DNA of 64,000 nucleotides, taken from contig WARS01000043.1 in assembly GCA_008933995.1 (NCBI GenBank), positions 1,402,501 through 1,466,500 of the forward strand, in the 5' to 3' direction. Under the pieces are notes generated by a model that was given only the letters and a program-made list of their open reading frames with translations, made no database searches and was not told the origin of the DNA. A program made the translations under genes and the position numbers. This document shows positions 1 through 13,070 of the stretch, one piece after another; positions within the stretch are counted from its first letter, which is position 1; each line of letters starts with the position of its first letter. The DNA is from Datnioides undecimradiatus (lineage: Eukaryota > Chordata > Actinopteri > Lobotiformes > Datnioididae).

Positions 1-173
1 AAAGGAGAACTGATTGTTCTGTAACACTTACTTGGTAATACTTTGGTAATACCAGCTGCTATTACAAAACATAATTGGTTTCATGTTGTATGTTCCCTAT
101 TTGGCTCATAGATGATCGGCAACCATTTGCACCAGCTAAATTCTCTTCAGCCTCAAAGTTGTTACATAATCAC

Positions 174-3100
174 CTGTCTGTGTGTTCCTCTCACGGATGC
201 TTTGTAGATGACCCCCGTGTGTTTGTCAGCCCAGTACACCCGCTCTTCTCTGTAATGAAAGTCGAGCAGGATCGAACTTCCCACCCCAGCCACAAGCCTT
301 CTCTGGTTCCTCCCATCAAGGTCCATTCGATGAATGGCTTTACCATGGCCGAATATCAGGAAGGGCTGTGAAGCTTAACAAAATAGAACATCAAATGTCT
401 TGTGTCTCAATTCTATCCTTTAAGGGCCTAAAACAAGTAGAACTGGTCATTCCAAGCAGGTGGGTTAGGGTTTGTCAGCATGTGCTACTCAGTAGTACAG
501 CAGGACCTCCTCCTCATAAATACCCCAAATTACTGAAGTTTTAAGTTACAAATAATGTCAAGCTTGTATTTTTACTTAATAAAAAATGTCAGCATTATTT
601 TTTTAAAATAGCCCCAACTGTGTTTCAGTCATTCCTGCAAGCTTCAGTGGTTCAGTTTGAAAGGGCGTCCTTAACTATTGCCAGTGAATGAGCTACAGTA
701 CAAACGACTACTGACCCTGATTTCAGATGCATTTGTACTAGGACTTATAGTCAAGATCCCTAGGCAGAGTTATTCAGTTTTGTTTGGGCTGCAACTAACA
801 ATTCCATTTTTTTAATTAATAAATCATTTAGTTTATGAAATATTAAACTGCCTTAACTTGAGTTCTTCTAAAATCATGGCAGTGTTAATTTGCCTCTCTT
901 TGACCAACAATCCAAAACAAGTTATTCAGTTGATTGTTGTATATCACAAAGAAATGTAGCAGATCCTCTAATTTAGGGAGCTGAAACAATAGAATTTGGC
1001 ATTTTAGCTTAAAAAATAACTGAAATAGTTTATAGAGTATCAGAGCAGTTTCTGATTAATTTTCAGTTTATCAATTGATCATCGACCAAACCTTGCAGTT
1101 CCTAGTGAAATACAGAGGATAGTCTTTCTTACTATTACTGATCAATTACTGATTCACCTGTCAGTGCTAAGACGGACCAGATAACAGGTGCAGGTTATTG
1201 ATGCCTGTGAAAACGGCTATGTATTTTCACATCAATGACTACCAGGGACAGGGAGGTTACTATGGCAGCATTTTACGTTTCAATAGCTGCTTCTTCCCTC
1301 TTGTGTCATGCTGCAGTTGTAGTTTGTCAAATTCTCTGATAAAAGGCCTTTCTGTCGCTGTAATGGGATGACGTTCAAGGCAGACTCAGCTGCTTCTGGA
1401 TAAAACATTGTCTCTTAGCAACAAATAGGTCTTTGGTGTTGACCCTGGCAGTGCTCTGTAATCAGCAGGTTGAAGTGTTAAGTGATTAGTGTTCTGTCAG
1501 AGGTTTCTACTTTAGTAGGCTTCAGAAAATCTGTATTATATATGTATATATTTTTTTGCACAGTAGGGGTGTTTGGTTTTTTATTTTTTGCTGTTTTAGC
1601 AGTCTGCATCCAAAGAACAAGTGAGAGCTGCTGCTCAAACAGACATAGTCATTGTGGTTGGTATGAAAATGTGTACATAGTGTCCTATTCTGATTAGTAC
1701 AACATTTTATCACAATAAGTCCTTCTATACAGTTGTAAATGGAATGAGTGGGTTTCCATCCTTAGCCCATTTGTTGTTGAAAACACTGAACTACATTTCA
1801 CAATACACAGTCTCTGAACCCATGGGTTGCTGTCCAACAGTGATTTATACTATCGGGCCAACAACCAATTTTTTAGGACTTTAGGCATAGCCAGTGCTTA
1901 TCTGGATCATAGATAAAGAACCTGAGCCAAGACTTAGTCCTCCATGCATATAGTTTACTATCCAATCAGCAACTTGAGATGCGAGAATGGAATTGGAGTT
2001 AGCTAATCTCTGCAGGCATCTGCATTTGAATGCAGATACATTTTTTAAAATGCTGAATCATTGTCGGGCAATTGCTGATGATTTTTCTGAGATTGCGTTT
2101 TGGCCAGTGCCTCTATCTACTTTTTTTCCATAATGACTACTTACCATCATGTAATCAAACCTTGCTCAGGCATGATTTGTCAATTCTGCTTAGATTAGGA
2201 ACGGAAACCAGAATGTCTATAGATATTACAGAGATTTCATAATACATGTGCAGTTTGCTATGGAGTCTGTTAAACCTTGACATCCTATGATTTGAAAAGT
2301 GTTTGTTTGCTGTCTGGATTAGTATTGATAGATGCTGCTGTGGTCTATCATGGTAATAACAGTGTCATGTGCAACCATGGATACTGCTCTTAACTCTGTG
2401 GAATGAAGAAAACAATGAGCAATGGCAGACAAACAACATAATGAAATGTATGTCCCCTAGATGGCCACTGCTGCTGTGTTGCTAGGAGTCATCCAGATGA
2501 ATCATTAATTGACAAGTTCACATGGTGGTCAAAATTATTCTTGACCCGGTAAGCTCAGTTCATTCAATATTACTGGGGGAAAAATGGGTCCTTTCAAACC
2601 GACAAAACTGAGTAAGTGCTTTTTAAATCTGACAGCAGAATGACACAAAAACAGGTCCTCCTAATGCACCAGGCAATCAGTTTGGACACTGATTTCCCAT
2701 TTTACAATGTGTTAAAATTTGTAAGGTCAGTTAAGATGGCCATTTTGGATGCTAGGCCGTTTCATAGCGCTAGCCAATGCAAGGCTTTTGCTCATGAAAA
2801 GAGACACTGCTTGAGTATTTGAACTGCTGAAGAATTGTTTAACCCTCTTTCTTGCATATTATTCATGGTTTGGCCAACTAATTTATTTAGACTGTAGTGA
2901 GAAGAGTTAAGCACAATCTTGGTGTTAACTGGATCAATAAAGGGGTTAATATATTCTCATTTAGAGCAAAAAAGGTGTTTTGTGTTGCAATAGCAAACTT
3001 TGCTGTGTTAGCCATTGTATTTTTTAATGAACTATTCTTTGTGTGACTGTCTCTCACATACAGGCTCCAAGTTTCAGCAACTGCACTGATAACTATCTAT

Positions 3101-4440
3101 CTAACTAACTAACTCAGAGGGTAATGGGCTCTAGCTGACCATGACCTTTGACCTCTCTATGCACAAGAATAGTGATGGGAATTCAGTCATAGTTGTGAGA
3201 AAATTGAATTTAAAGATATATAATTATAGCCCAGCAACAGACTGGCGACCTGTCCTGGGTGTACCCTGCCTCTCCCCAGTGACTGCTGGGATAGGCTCCA
3301 ACACCCCCGCGACCCCAAAAGGGATACAGGGTTCTCTTCAGCCTCAGGGTTACAGAAAATGGATGGATATACAGTTATTTTAAAGTTAACCTTTTGGCCA
3401 TCAGCATTCACCATCTGCAAGTTGGTGATGTCTTTGTGGCATCCCACAAAAAACTTGAGCTCGGTTTGAGATACACCCACTCAAGCCCAGTTTACTGTAC
3501 CATTGCCACAGTGAACTGTACTGTCAACTGTACTGTAGCCAAGTTCAATTTGCCACATGTGCTACAGTACAGCCTGTAGTAGAGTCTGACTGACTTTTTA
3601 CCTTCTGTTTATCTGCTATTACATGACATGGGTTACATTTTTAAATCTTATTATAACATCTAAAGTTGTATTAGTGCTTTAAAGTTAAATTTAAGGTTAA
3701 TGTATGTGTATGTAGAATGTGTAGTTCATGTTAAGTATGATGTACAGCCACATAGAAACTTTTGTGCAGAATGGGACATCTAGAGAAAAGACAATGTTCA
3801 TGTCTTTTATGTCGTTTTGCAGACAAAAGACACACAAACTAGGCAATCTGAGTTTAGATAAACTGACATGAACTTCAGGTATTACAATTCCACTCAAAAT
3901 GAATGCACATGATTGACAAATTAGAACAAAATAGTAAACAAACATGTTTTTGCTGACATGTATAATGCTTTTTATGTGTTAACTTAATAATATAGAGCTA
4001 TATTATATAATTGAAATTTTATCACATTTTACTACTATTATTTGTGCTTATTGAATGACAATCTTATTCCTTGGCCATTCTGTCCTTTAATAAAATCTTT
4101 TTACAGTACAGTTTCATCAGAAGTACCAGTTATACCCAAAGGATATATCATTTTTGATTACTGTATAGTAACTACTCTCCTTGCACTTTTGATCTTCAAA
4201 ACCACTTGTACTCATCTGACATACATCTGACAAAAACATGTAATGTATAGCTTATGTTTATATCTTGAATTAGAGATATCAGTTTGGACAGGAGCATAGT
4301 CAAACAAACTTACCCACACAGCTGCTGTTCTTCCCTGCTCGGGATAGGCGTTCATCCCAACATGCTGTACTGAGGGCCAAGGCTCCAGAGCTTTGCACCA
4401 TTAAATAGATCAGCGTTGCTGTGATCGTTGCAGCCAACAT
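174..4440 (-). CDS. egf: Pro-epidermal growth factor, 5' part only (first two coding exons)
   Basis: Partial gene cut by the left window edge. Exon 1 is 4314-4440: it starts with ATG at 4440, encodes a signal peptide (MLAATITATLIYLMVQSSGA) and a short Cys-containing stretch ending NSSCV, and has donor G|GTAAG (phase 1). Exon 2 is 174-373: its acceptor TTAAG|CT restores the phase and gives ASQPFLIFGHGKAIHRMDLDG, then LDFHYREERVYWADKHTG, followed by donor CAG|GTG. PFLIF, the aspartate-rich strand and the RVYWAD blade are the first YWTD/LDL-receptor class B propeller repeat of pro-EGF. Human EGF begins the same way after its signal peptide (NSTCVGPAPFLIF). The family is a type I membrane precursor that releases the EGFR ligand; the EGF domain itself lies outside the window. 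The neighbour lrit3 on the same strand matches the human LRIT3-EGF adjacency. Exon 1 is short and was found by phase matching, so it is slightly less certain than exon 2. Confidence 0.85.
374..4313. other. egf intron 1 (3.9 kb)
   Basis: No further exon was found on either strand. The stretch is AT-rich and holds one retroposon-tail fragment (3231-3370), a small CTAA-type tandem repeat near 3090-3113, and a short duplicated ACTGTACTGT run near 3511-3540. Otherwise it looks like unique intronic sequence. Confidence 0.6.
3231..3370 (+). repeat. Teleost retroposon 3'-tail fragment, copy 1
   Basis: It contains the blocks CAGACTGGCGACCTGTCC, GGGATAGGCTCCAACACCCC and AGAAAATGGATGGAT. I recognise this order as a very common dispersed fish repeat (SINE, or the 3' end of a LINE). 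A second copy lies inverted at 25831-25995 in this window. The exact family name cannot be given without a repeat library. Confidence 0.75.
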
Positions 4441-6060
4441 AATCCTGCACTCCGTCCCTGCCTTGGGAGCTGCACTTGTTCACTTTTTCTCAGGCATTCC
4501 CGCTCTTAGTACTGGCACACAAGAATTCCCCAAAACTAAGCATTTGCACAGGAGCTGTTGGCATCCTTGTCCAAATCAGTAGATCTTTACATACCAGAAG
4601 ACGTCACGCTAAAGAGAGATGTACCCCAATGTAAAGATGGAGTACTCAGAATGAAAAAAATAATCATGCCAGTGCAGTGTTCAACCCAAAAAAACTGCGT
4701 GTGGGATCCTGCTCACTCCCCACTTTGGCCCCTGGGCTGCCAGTCTGTTTTGGAAGCAAAGATTGAAATTCCTGACACCCCCGTGGTAAATTTTGCACAT
4801 GCTAGTCCAGCATTGGAGCAAGATCTTCTTTAAGCTGCAGTCAGTGTCCCAAACAGAATGTGGAATATGCAAGAAATGAGGCTGCAGCCAAAGAAAGGTC
4901 CCACATAATAACATCTTACCCTCACTCCACCCCCTGACCCATGTCCTTTCTGAATGTGGATGGATGCGTCTGTCTCAGACAGAGTTTTTGTGTCTGGGAG
5001 AGGGATGGACATTGCATATAAGGTTATTAGACTCAACACAACCCAAAAATATTTCTCTATTCATGGTGGACTGAAGTTGACCTTTGGTACACTTTTTCAA
5101 ACTATAACAACATTTATAGATAACATACACTTACAGTACAAGTATAATTAACTAATGCCCCACACACAATAGACACTCTGTCTAATGTTGTGTGTGTAAA
5201 TGAGAAGTCAGTGTGTCTCCTGCTGAAGTTTATCTGCCTTCCGGGTGAATCAGTAGAATGAGTAATTTATAGAGAACGGATGAGTAGTGGAGCCGATTAT
5301 CCCTAAATTGTTTGTCCACTTTTTTGCCCAGGAAAACAACCAACAGACTCTGTGAACCAAAACCTCTATTCATTCCCTCTATGACTGGGATATTGTCAGC
5401 AACAACGTCACCAGTAACCTTGTAGAGGACCAGTCGAGGATTTACACGCTGAGGCACTTGCCTTGTCTCCAGACTAACGTTAGCAGTCTGAAGGGCACAA
5501 ACGTTTTCCCACGATTTTACCCCTGGCAGATGACAATAAAAATGTTAACGTCTTTAAGTTTGACTTCACGTGACCAGTGTGCTAAATGACACCCAGGCAT
5601 GGGTTTGAATCATCAGGTACTTAGAGTGCGTATCTGGGATACAAAGACGTAGATGGTGTTGCTGCTGCATGAAATACCACCTCATGCCATTGATTTTTGT
5701 AAGACCAATATTTCCAGGCATTAAATGCAGATTAGTGAGTCACTTTCAAGCACTTTTGAGGCATTTTTAGCCTCCATAACTCTTGATTTAAATAATATCA
5801 TGCTGATAATCCATACTTACCAAATCACTCAATCTGACATTTTCAATCAGAAGGAAATAGATGCTATACAAGAAAAAGAAAGAGCATCAGTTCAAAACGG
5901 CACTAATGTGGCACATAACAGTATAATTTTATCTGGATTATCTTGCTTTCATAAAAGTCGAAAGCCAAAATCATAATTAAAAATAATACTGGAGTCATTG
6001 CCCAGACCATCTTTGCCCTCCATCCATTCACTCAGTTTTTCTTCCCTCCTAAACGTGGTT

Positions 6061-6157
6061 GTTGCCATGAAAACAGCACAGCTAGCATTAAAGATTTCTT
6101 GCTGCAGGCTCATACAACTCATACAGCTTCTTCTTGCACAGAGGTATCCATGGGAAC
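6061..6157. promoter_or_regulatory. Paired RFX X-box-like palindromes
   Basis: GTTGCCATGAAAAC at 6061-6074 and GTATCCATGGGAAC at 6144-6157 resemble the RFX factor X-box (two half-sites around a central AT) and lie 70 bp apart. They sit between egf and lrit3, about 1.2 kb below the lrit3 stop codon and 1.6 kb upstream of the egf start. Function is inferred from the motif only. Confidence 0.3.
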
Positions 6158-6607
6158 AGTTTTCGAGGTCCACCCGTCATTTGGATTTACAGCAGTGCCT
6201 GTTCAGATGTTCAGAGAGCGCAACAACTGTGACCCATTGATTTTTAGGATGAACACGTCTGCTCTTGTTTGTAACTCAGTGAGCAGACTTAAGATGTGTA
6301 CCTTCTGTGTCCACTAGCTCTATTTTGTGTTCACATGAAGTATTATATTTGATTCATAATACATAATTTATACTTTTTATATTTATATATTTATTATTCT
6401 TCTTAAAGCTCTGTGATAAGGATAGAATGCATTGCATCTTGGTGGCATTGAAATGGCTGATAAAGTGGTCCTATGGTCTACAATAGTGTCTTTTTTAAAT
6501 CAAATACCCAAAAATATACCCATAACACAAGAGACCATTTGTGTGTGCCTGGATACGTGGTATAACCCAATTACACAACGCTAACATAGAATTCAACACT
6601 TGTTCAG

Positions 6608-6613
6608 TTTATT
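6608..6613 (-). terminator. Candidate poly(A) signal of lrit3
   Basis: AATAAA on the minus strand, about 740 bp beyond the lrit3 stop codon. It is the first canonical hexamer I noticed downstream. A second lies at 6390-6395, so which one is used is uncertain. Confidence 0.3.
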
Positions 6614-7348
6614 ACAAACAAATGTACAACTCAGTTTATAGACAAATGTATACACAAAGTCATAGAAACAGGCAATTTTTACAATTCTTATGCGATTCTA
6701 TCAAACACACTGACAGTACTTCCTTGTCCATTAAGGCAACAATCAGCTTGATGCTTAAAGCAACAATGACCTTGTAAATGTGATGGGATGTGGAAAGTGG
6801 GTCTTTGTTGACGCCATGTAATATTCATGTGTGACACTTTGGCATTGGATATAACATAAAATACCACACACAGCAAATTGACAGGCTCTTTGTATGGTAC
6901 TATTTATAAGTTAGAGAAGCCCAACAAAGGTACTGTGCTGTTGTGGCAACCATTCAAACTTTATCAAATATAAGGCTCCAAAATATATAAGGACATAAAT
7001 AAAAATGTCAGTCACTGACTGATCTGATATTTTCTCAACAAAAATTCTTTTTTAACACTCCAACAACCTCCAGGGAATGTTTTAAGTTTAACTACACTTT
7101 AAATTATTAAATCATTATATAAATCTTTATAAATCAATAGTTAAAAAATGCAGAATAACTTATATTGTTCAAAACAGTAAACCATTTCTTTACAACCCCA
7201 CTGTTGTGAAAAAATAAAAGGTATTTATAAAGATTTATAAACAATTTTATAGCTAATAGTTTATCAGTGTCGTAAAAGGCATATATAGAGTATTTCACAT
7301 GATCTGTTACTAGAATGGCTTTTGGGCATTGGCCGTGTATTCCTGGTA

Positions 7349-9671
7349 TCAGCAGAGATACTCAGACCGGGAACTGTCACTCTTATAGGTCATCTGGGAG
7401 TCTATGCTTGACCTGGAGCACAGGAGCATTCGCTCTGATTCTTGAGTCATTGCCCTTGCCCAAAGCTCTGTAGGACGGGAATTCAAGGTCCTTTGCTTCA
7501 TCGAAATTGTCTCAAACTTGACATAGCTCTCTTTCTCAAGCTCCTCTTCATCCAAACCTGTGTTTCTTTCCTTACAGTACAGAGCGAGAATCTTATAGAT
7601 CAAGAGTGCAATCAGAGGCAAAACCAATGCGCAGGCAATGCCGGTTATGATAATCAAAAACTGGTTCTGCCCACCATCTCCTACATTGTCCAGTGTGTAG
7701 AAGTCAATGCAAGGGTCTTTTCCAGCAGCACTACCTTTTGCTACCAGGCAAACAGAGTACCTCATTCCAGACGACAGTCCCTCTAGGAGCACTTTTCCAC
7801 TGCCGGCATTAGTCTCTACTGTGCTTTTGCTGTCATCCTCACCATAAGGTGAATAGACAACTGTAAGTGGGGCATCATTTGGTAACCCATCTGCTGTCCA
7901 GAGCAACACTGCACTGTCAGCTGTTTCCTCTACAATCTTTAGGTCTTTGACAGTCTTTGATGCATCGCTTTTTTTGCTCTTTTCATCTGCTGCAAGCTTT
8001 CTCCCATTGCCTTCTTGCTGGATTTTTCCTTGCTTTCCAGAGTTTTTCTGTACACTGATGCTTGGGGTAGTTTTCGGCTTTTTAGCAACAGCAGATAGTG
8101 TCGTTGATGTTCTAGGGAGAACTGTGGACGTGACGGCAGGTGAAATGGGAATGTCTGTTGGGGGAGTAAATGTTGTGTCTTGGCTGGTTGTTACAATACT
8201 AGGGCTGAGTGGCGGGATGGTGGTACTGAAGGTACCGGCAACTGAGACAGAAATGGTGGCTTCTGCATTGCCGGCAACGTTCTTAGCTTTGCAACTGTAG
8301 TTCCCAGCGTCTTTGTACAATATTCCATGCAAGCTCATGATGGACCATCTGATCCCCTCCCCGGGTGACTCCTGAACTATAGAGTGGAACAAGAACACAA
8401 AAGTCAGCATGGATCAACCACCACCAAGTCTTGGACAGTTTTGCATGATTTCAAAGGATTATGACCTTTTGTCACTAGCAGTGCACACCTTAATGACTTC
8501 TAGACACCAGGCAATGGAAATCTACACATAATGTATAGGTTACTCAATATATCGTTGCATTTGAAAACAGCAATATTTTTGATTTTAAAAACAACTGTAA
8601 GCTTTAAAAGGCTTGCATTTTATACCTGTGTTGTTGACTTGTGAGCCATCTGACTTGGCCCAGTAAAGAGCTGGTGTGGGAAACCCCGTGGCATCACATC
8701 GCAGGAGAACATTACTGCCCAAGGGAGATGTGATCTTGGTCGCTGAGGTCATGACTGATGGTTTTACACAATTGTCAAGTTCTGCGCGCTGAAAAAGAAC
8801 ACCAGCCAGATTATCTGGTCCACTGCAAGTCAGGAATAGGTCCATCAAAACCACTGGTGTGTTTGTCATTTTTGAAATCTCAATCAGCTTGGAGATTTTA
8901 CAGTCACAAAACCAGGGATTGTCTTGTAAGCCTGTAGATGAAAAAATAAGAAATATTATATCAGTGTCAAACATCATTTATTTAAATGTTTTATTACTTT
9001 CAACTATCAGTGTTGATCAAAAAGGAAGGTACAGAGGATATACGGTGCAGAAGTCAAAGGCTTTTCAAACAGCTACAATAGTTTTGTTATAAAGTCATGT
9101 TAGGAAAAAAACCTAGAGGAATGGGTTAGAAAATTAGAAACATTTTAGGCATAAAGCCAATGAAACTCAAGGCCTGTAGACATTAACCTATCACATATAC
9201 TCCCTTACAAATTGCTGATAAACACCCAGTGCACACAATAGGTAAGCACATGTACGGGTGCATATTAAAGCCCTTTAACCAGATTAGTTTGTCTTAACGG
9301 TTGCAAAGCAGCTAAGCTGTCGCTGGCCTTCCTCTGGTTTGTGGCAACACACTCTTCCCATTAGCTGTTTTGTTAGCAAAAATGTCAATAGATCACTAAC
9401 AGCTTTAACACTTTAAAGCCATTTGTCAAGTTTGATTTTATATAAATAATTTTATAGTCTATATCCACATATACAAGCTGAAAATTAGGTTTACAGTGAT
9501 TTTTTTTGTTGTTGTTGTTTTAAGGCTAAACCACATTTAAATGTTTGATCTATATTTTAGAATGCATTTAGTATGCATGGTCTTTAGAGTATTCAACTAA
9601 TTCATAAATATGAGTATACCTCTCATTATATTTACAGGAAGTGGTTTTGGGATATGCTAGTAAAGCTGTCA

Positions 9672-9715
<44 letters not shown>

Positions 9716-12700
9716 TACTTTTTCCTACAGCCTAATCCTGTTTCTCCTTCAGGTGCACCAGTGCGCATAGCCAGCACAGATAAGCTAGCTTATACAGCCT
9801 GTTAACAATATCCTCCCACTGTCCATGCAACTCAGATACAGTGAACAACAGTGAATGCAGTCTTATGTATGCTTAGCTGAATCTACAAGAAATTTACTAT
9901 CTCATGTTCAATTACATTCATGTCAAAATATATCCAACAACAAATATGATTTCATTAAGAATAGGACAGAAAACACTAAAAAATTAATTTACTGGATGTT
10001 GCCCAGTGACACTGTAATTGTTTTGGTTTCACTCCACATTGACTTACTGTTCCTTTTATTGCAATGGTGTGCCACTGATTAGTGTAGAAATAGAGTATTC
10101 CAATACCAAAATCCTTATTCTTACGACAAAAAAAGAAACAAACAGCATACTAACAGTTATTTCAGGTCCTAATCGCTAAGTTTGATTAGAATCAAATCTT
10201 TTATACTTTTACTCCCTCCGCATCTATTCAATATTCATGAGATGAATACAAATAAATCTAACTGAACTGCAGAACATTTATTCTTTACAAAACCCCTGAA
10301 AAATATTTCTTGCATTTTTGAACAGCAGTTGTGTTTTTTTCCCCTTGGTTACCAAAAGGGAGCATTATTAAAATGAAACTTAGTATTTACTCATTCTGTC
10401 TGAAGTAAATTGAAATGCATACATGTGTGAGCAATGAGCAAAGTTTGAGCTGGAGTACAGTGTAAAAGAAGTAACCAACACTGGGGCTAGCAAACTTTCA
10501 TAAATGTGTGATCACTAAAAATTTTCAATTTAATTCAGTGATCATTCTGTCTTGAGTAACATATGTCTTCTGTATATGTGTTCTGTTGTAGTATATATTT
10601 GCTATATTTGATGGGTACAGGCAAAGCTGTTTTCTTCAATGTGTTTTCCTGAGCATGAACCTGGCTTGGACACCACAAGACAGCGTGTTAAATAGTCAGT
10701 AACATATTCAGTAACATTTAATTAGGACAATAAATTGTTAATGTACATTAAGCGTCAACTCTGCTACTACTTAGAATAAGCTAATTTAAATGTGTCCTGG
10801 CAATCACTACCTGGGCAGGTTTGAATCAGTCAGAACAAATCTGGCTAGATTAAGATGAGATGGAATGAAGTTCTTGAGGTAATTACAAATAACCTCAAAA
10901 GTGTCCCACCCTGGCCTTGGTATCCTCTAAAACCAAACCAGACATGACCTTTTATCCTTACCTAAAACAACTTTCTGGGAGGTATTAGTAGAGATGGGTG
11001 CTCCATTGAAGGGGGGCCAGATATCCATGAGATCAGAGGGTAGGGTGGCTAATTTGTTACTGGATAGATCCAAGTAGGTAATGTTAAGGAGATAGGGTAT
11101 TGCTTCAATAGGGACATTGGTGATTCTGTTGTTGTGTAGATCCAGCGTCCTCAGCCTGGGCATCTCCTTCAGAGACTCCCAAGGGAACATGGAGATCATA
11201 TTTCCATCCAGCCTGAGCTCGTGGAGCACTTTGAGGTTGTAGAAACTTCCAGTATCCACAGAAGTTACGGAATTATAAGTAATCCATAGGTATCGTAACT
11301 CCACTAGGTAGTAAAAAGCTTCTGTTGGGATCCGCCGTACCACAGTTTTCTCAATACGAAGTTTAATTGTATCCACGGGAACGTTGACTGGGATATCAGA
11401 CATGTCTGGATCATTGCAGAGCACAGATCTGGGAATGAAAGATGCATGTCTTAAATGGTTTGAGAATATGAAGGCCAAATAACAAAACTTTTTTACCAAA
11501 GGTAACACAAGTAAGCATCTCTGACAAAATCAGCATGGTTGCATTGTTTTCTATTGCAATATCCTGTTCAGCATAACTGTTCACGATCGACGCAGCATTG
11601 GGCGGCATGCTGTTATGTTCTGAACTTTAGTCAGAAGCTCTTTTTCTATTTATCCCCGTCACTTGCACAGAATGTGCTGAATCATTTTCCAATGAGGCAG
11701 TGGCATGATGTCAGCAGATGAGCATTTTAGAGAATTAATGACCAGTCTGCAAGGTATAAGTATCTTATCTTTCTATCCATTCATTTACCTAGCCATCCAT
11801 CAGGACTCTCTGTTGTGATGTGGGAAGCTTTTTCTGACATGACTATTGTCCATGTAAAGGGCACTTCCAAGATAGCAATCTCAGAGCTAATCAATATCAT
11901 CAGGAATAGTGAATGGTCATGTGGTTTGACATCTTCTGTCAGAGGTAGATTGCCTGGAATCAGTTATAGTCACAGACATAAACCTGAGAGTAATGTACTT
12001 TATTGTCTTTTAATAAATGAGTTTAAATAGTCATTATATATTAAATAGAATCAATAGTCCTGCGCGAAACTGCTTGCCATTACACCAAAAATATACAGTC
12101 ACCTTTTGCTGTTTCACAACTGACAGATCAGGTTGTTGTTTTACTTATTAGTAGAAATTCCCTAATAAAATTCCAAAACCAGCCGTGGTAATTTGCAATA
12201 CTTGGTGTTTATATACCACTATCCAGCAATTTCTAGCCTTTATGTCTCGTTAACATGATGATGAACATGATGATGAACACGATGACCTTTTCTTTGTCGC
12301 TCAGAATTGACTGCAAGAAGAACGGTACTTTGTTGAATAGGGCTCAGCACTAATAGCACTGATTATACAGTTGTCTATTAGGTCTTTCTCAGGGATAAAT
12401 GGATTGGTACCATGCCAGGGAATTTACATTATGTCAATACAGGTCTGTACAACCTGTACATATTGTACTGAGGTGCATTTTGACATATTGACCTACCTAT
12501 ATAGACTTTACTAGACATATAGATTGTCACGGTATTGATGTAATGTTTCTGTAATGTTAACATTTACAGTAAAATTGGTCAGCATGTTTGCTATCTAAAC
12601 ATGTACAATAAATAGAACTTTGGTTTTACTCTCCATTGACTTTAATACAGATTGTGAGGGAAGCCGTATTCAATGTTGTGCTCCATTAAATGAGTCGTCA

Positions 12701-13070
12701 CTGTTGAATAAGCCACTAAAGATATGTTGAACTTAAAATAAAAAATCAAAAACACTACAGCAGAAAGTTACACTACACTGACGTGAATGTCTAGTAGGAC
12801 CTTTTTTATTTACCTCAAGGCGTAGAGACGATTACCTAATTAGGCCAACCTCATGTCAGACCTGATTTCTACCAGAGTTTTTATTTGATTTAAAGTATCA
12901 TGAAATTATATGACGAGCGTGTGTGAATAAGCGCCCAATTTAAGTTCAGTTTACCTTGTTCCAGTTCCATCAGTACGTCCATGGAAGACACAGGTGCACT
13001 GGGATGGACAGAAGGTATGAGCCATATTGAGGCAGCATAGGAATACATGCATGTAGAGAAGTCGACGCAT
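7349..13070 (-). CDS. lrit3: Leucine-rich repeat, Ig-like and transmembrane domain protein 3
   Basis: Complete gene in 4 coding exons: 12955-13070, 10962-11428, 8626-8931 and 7349-8376 (116+467+306+1028 nt, phases 2/1/1), giving 638 aa. The ATG at 13070 is the first in frame, with an in-frame stop just upstream. Domains seen: signal peptide 1-~19; Cys-rich LRR N-cap (CPSQCTC); leucine-rich repeats to about residue 185 (LRYLWITYNS, LRTLDLHNNRI, ITYLDLSSNKLATLP); LRR C-cap (DNPWFCDCKIS); a C2 Ig domain ~245-342 (NVLLRCDATG, DAGNYSCKAKN); a Ser/Thr/Pro-rich stalk ~345-430; FN3 ~439-525; one membrane helix ~536-558; a cytoplasmic tail ending SEYLC. Human LRIT3 has the same order and the diagnostic strings KTVVRRIP and QESPGEGIRWS, which separate it from LRIT1/2. 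The family acts at photoreceptor-to-ON-bipolar synapses, helping to localise nyctalopin/TRPM1; human loss causes congenital stationary night blindness. Whether this is the a or b teleost copy cannot be told here. Confidence 0.95.
9674..9714. repeat. (GT)n microsatellite in lrit3 intron 2
   Basis: About 20 uninterrupted GT units, flanked by unique intronic sequence between lrit3 exons 2 and 3. Confidence 0.97.

Larger units (their letters stand above)
4441..7348. other. Intergenic egf-lrit3: egf 5' flank and lrit3 3' flank
   Basis: No supported gene. It should contain the egf promoter above 4440 and the lrit3 3' UTR below 7349. Seen inside are an unassigned 105-codon open stretch on the minus strand (5230-5544, no recognisable family) and two RFX-like palindromes (6061-6074 and 6144-6157). 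A candidate lrit3 poly(A) signal is at 6608-6613. Confidence 0.6.

Noticed and set aside
366-373. Alternative egf exon 2 acceptor CACAG|CCC
   Set aside because: It would begin in phase 0 and break the frame with exon 1 (phase 1). The acceptor at 374 (TTAAG|CT) restores the frame.
3187-3480. 97-codon minus-strand frame in egf intron 1
   Set aside because: It runs through the retroposon tail at 3231-3370, so its sequence is repeat-derived.
7442-8300. Two plus-strand open frames of 114 and 117 codons
   Set aside because: They lie antisense inside lrit3 exon 4, whose minus-strand frame encodes clear Ig, FN3 and membrane segments. They are shadow frames of that GC-richer exon.
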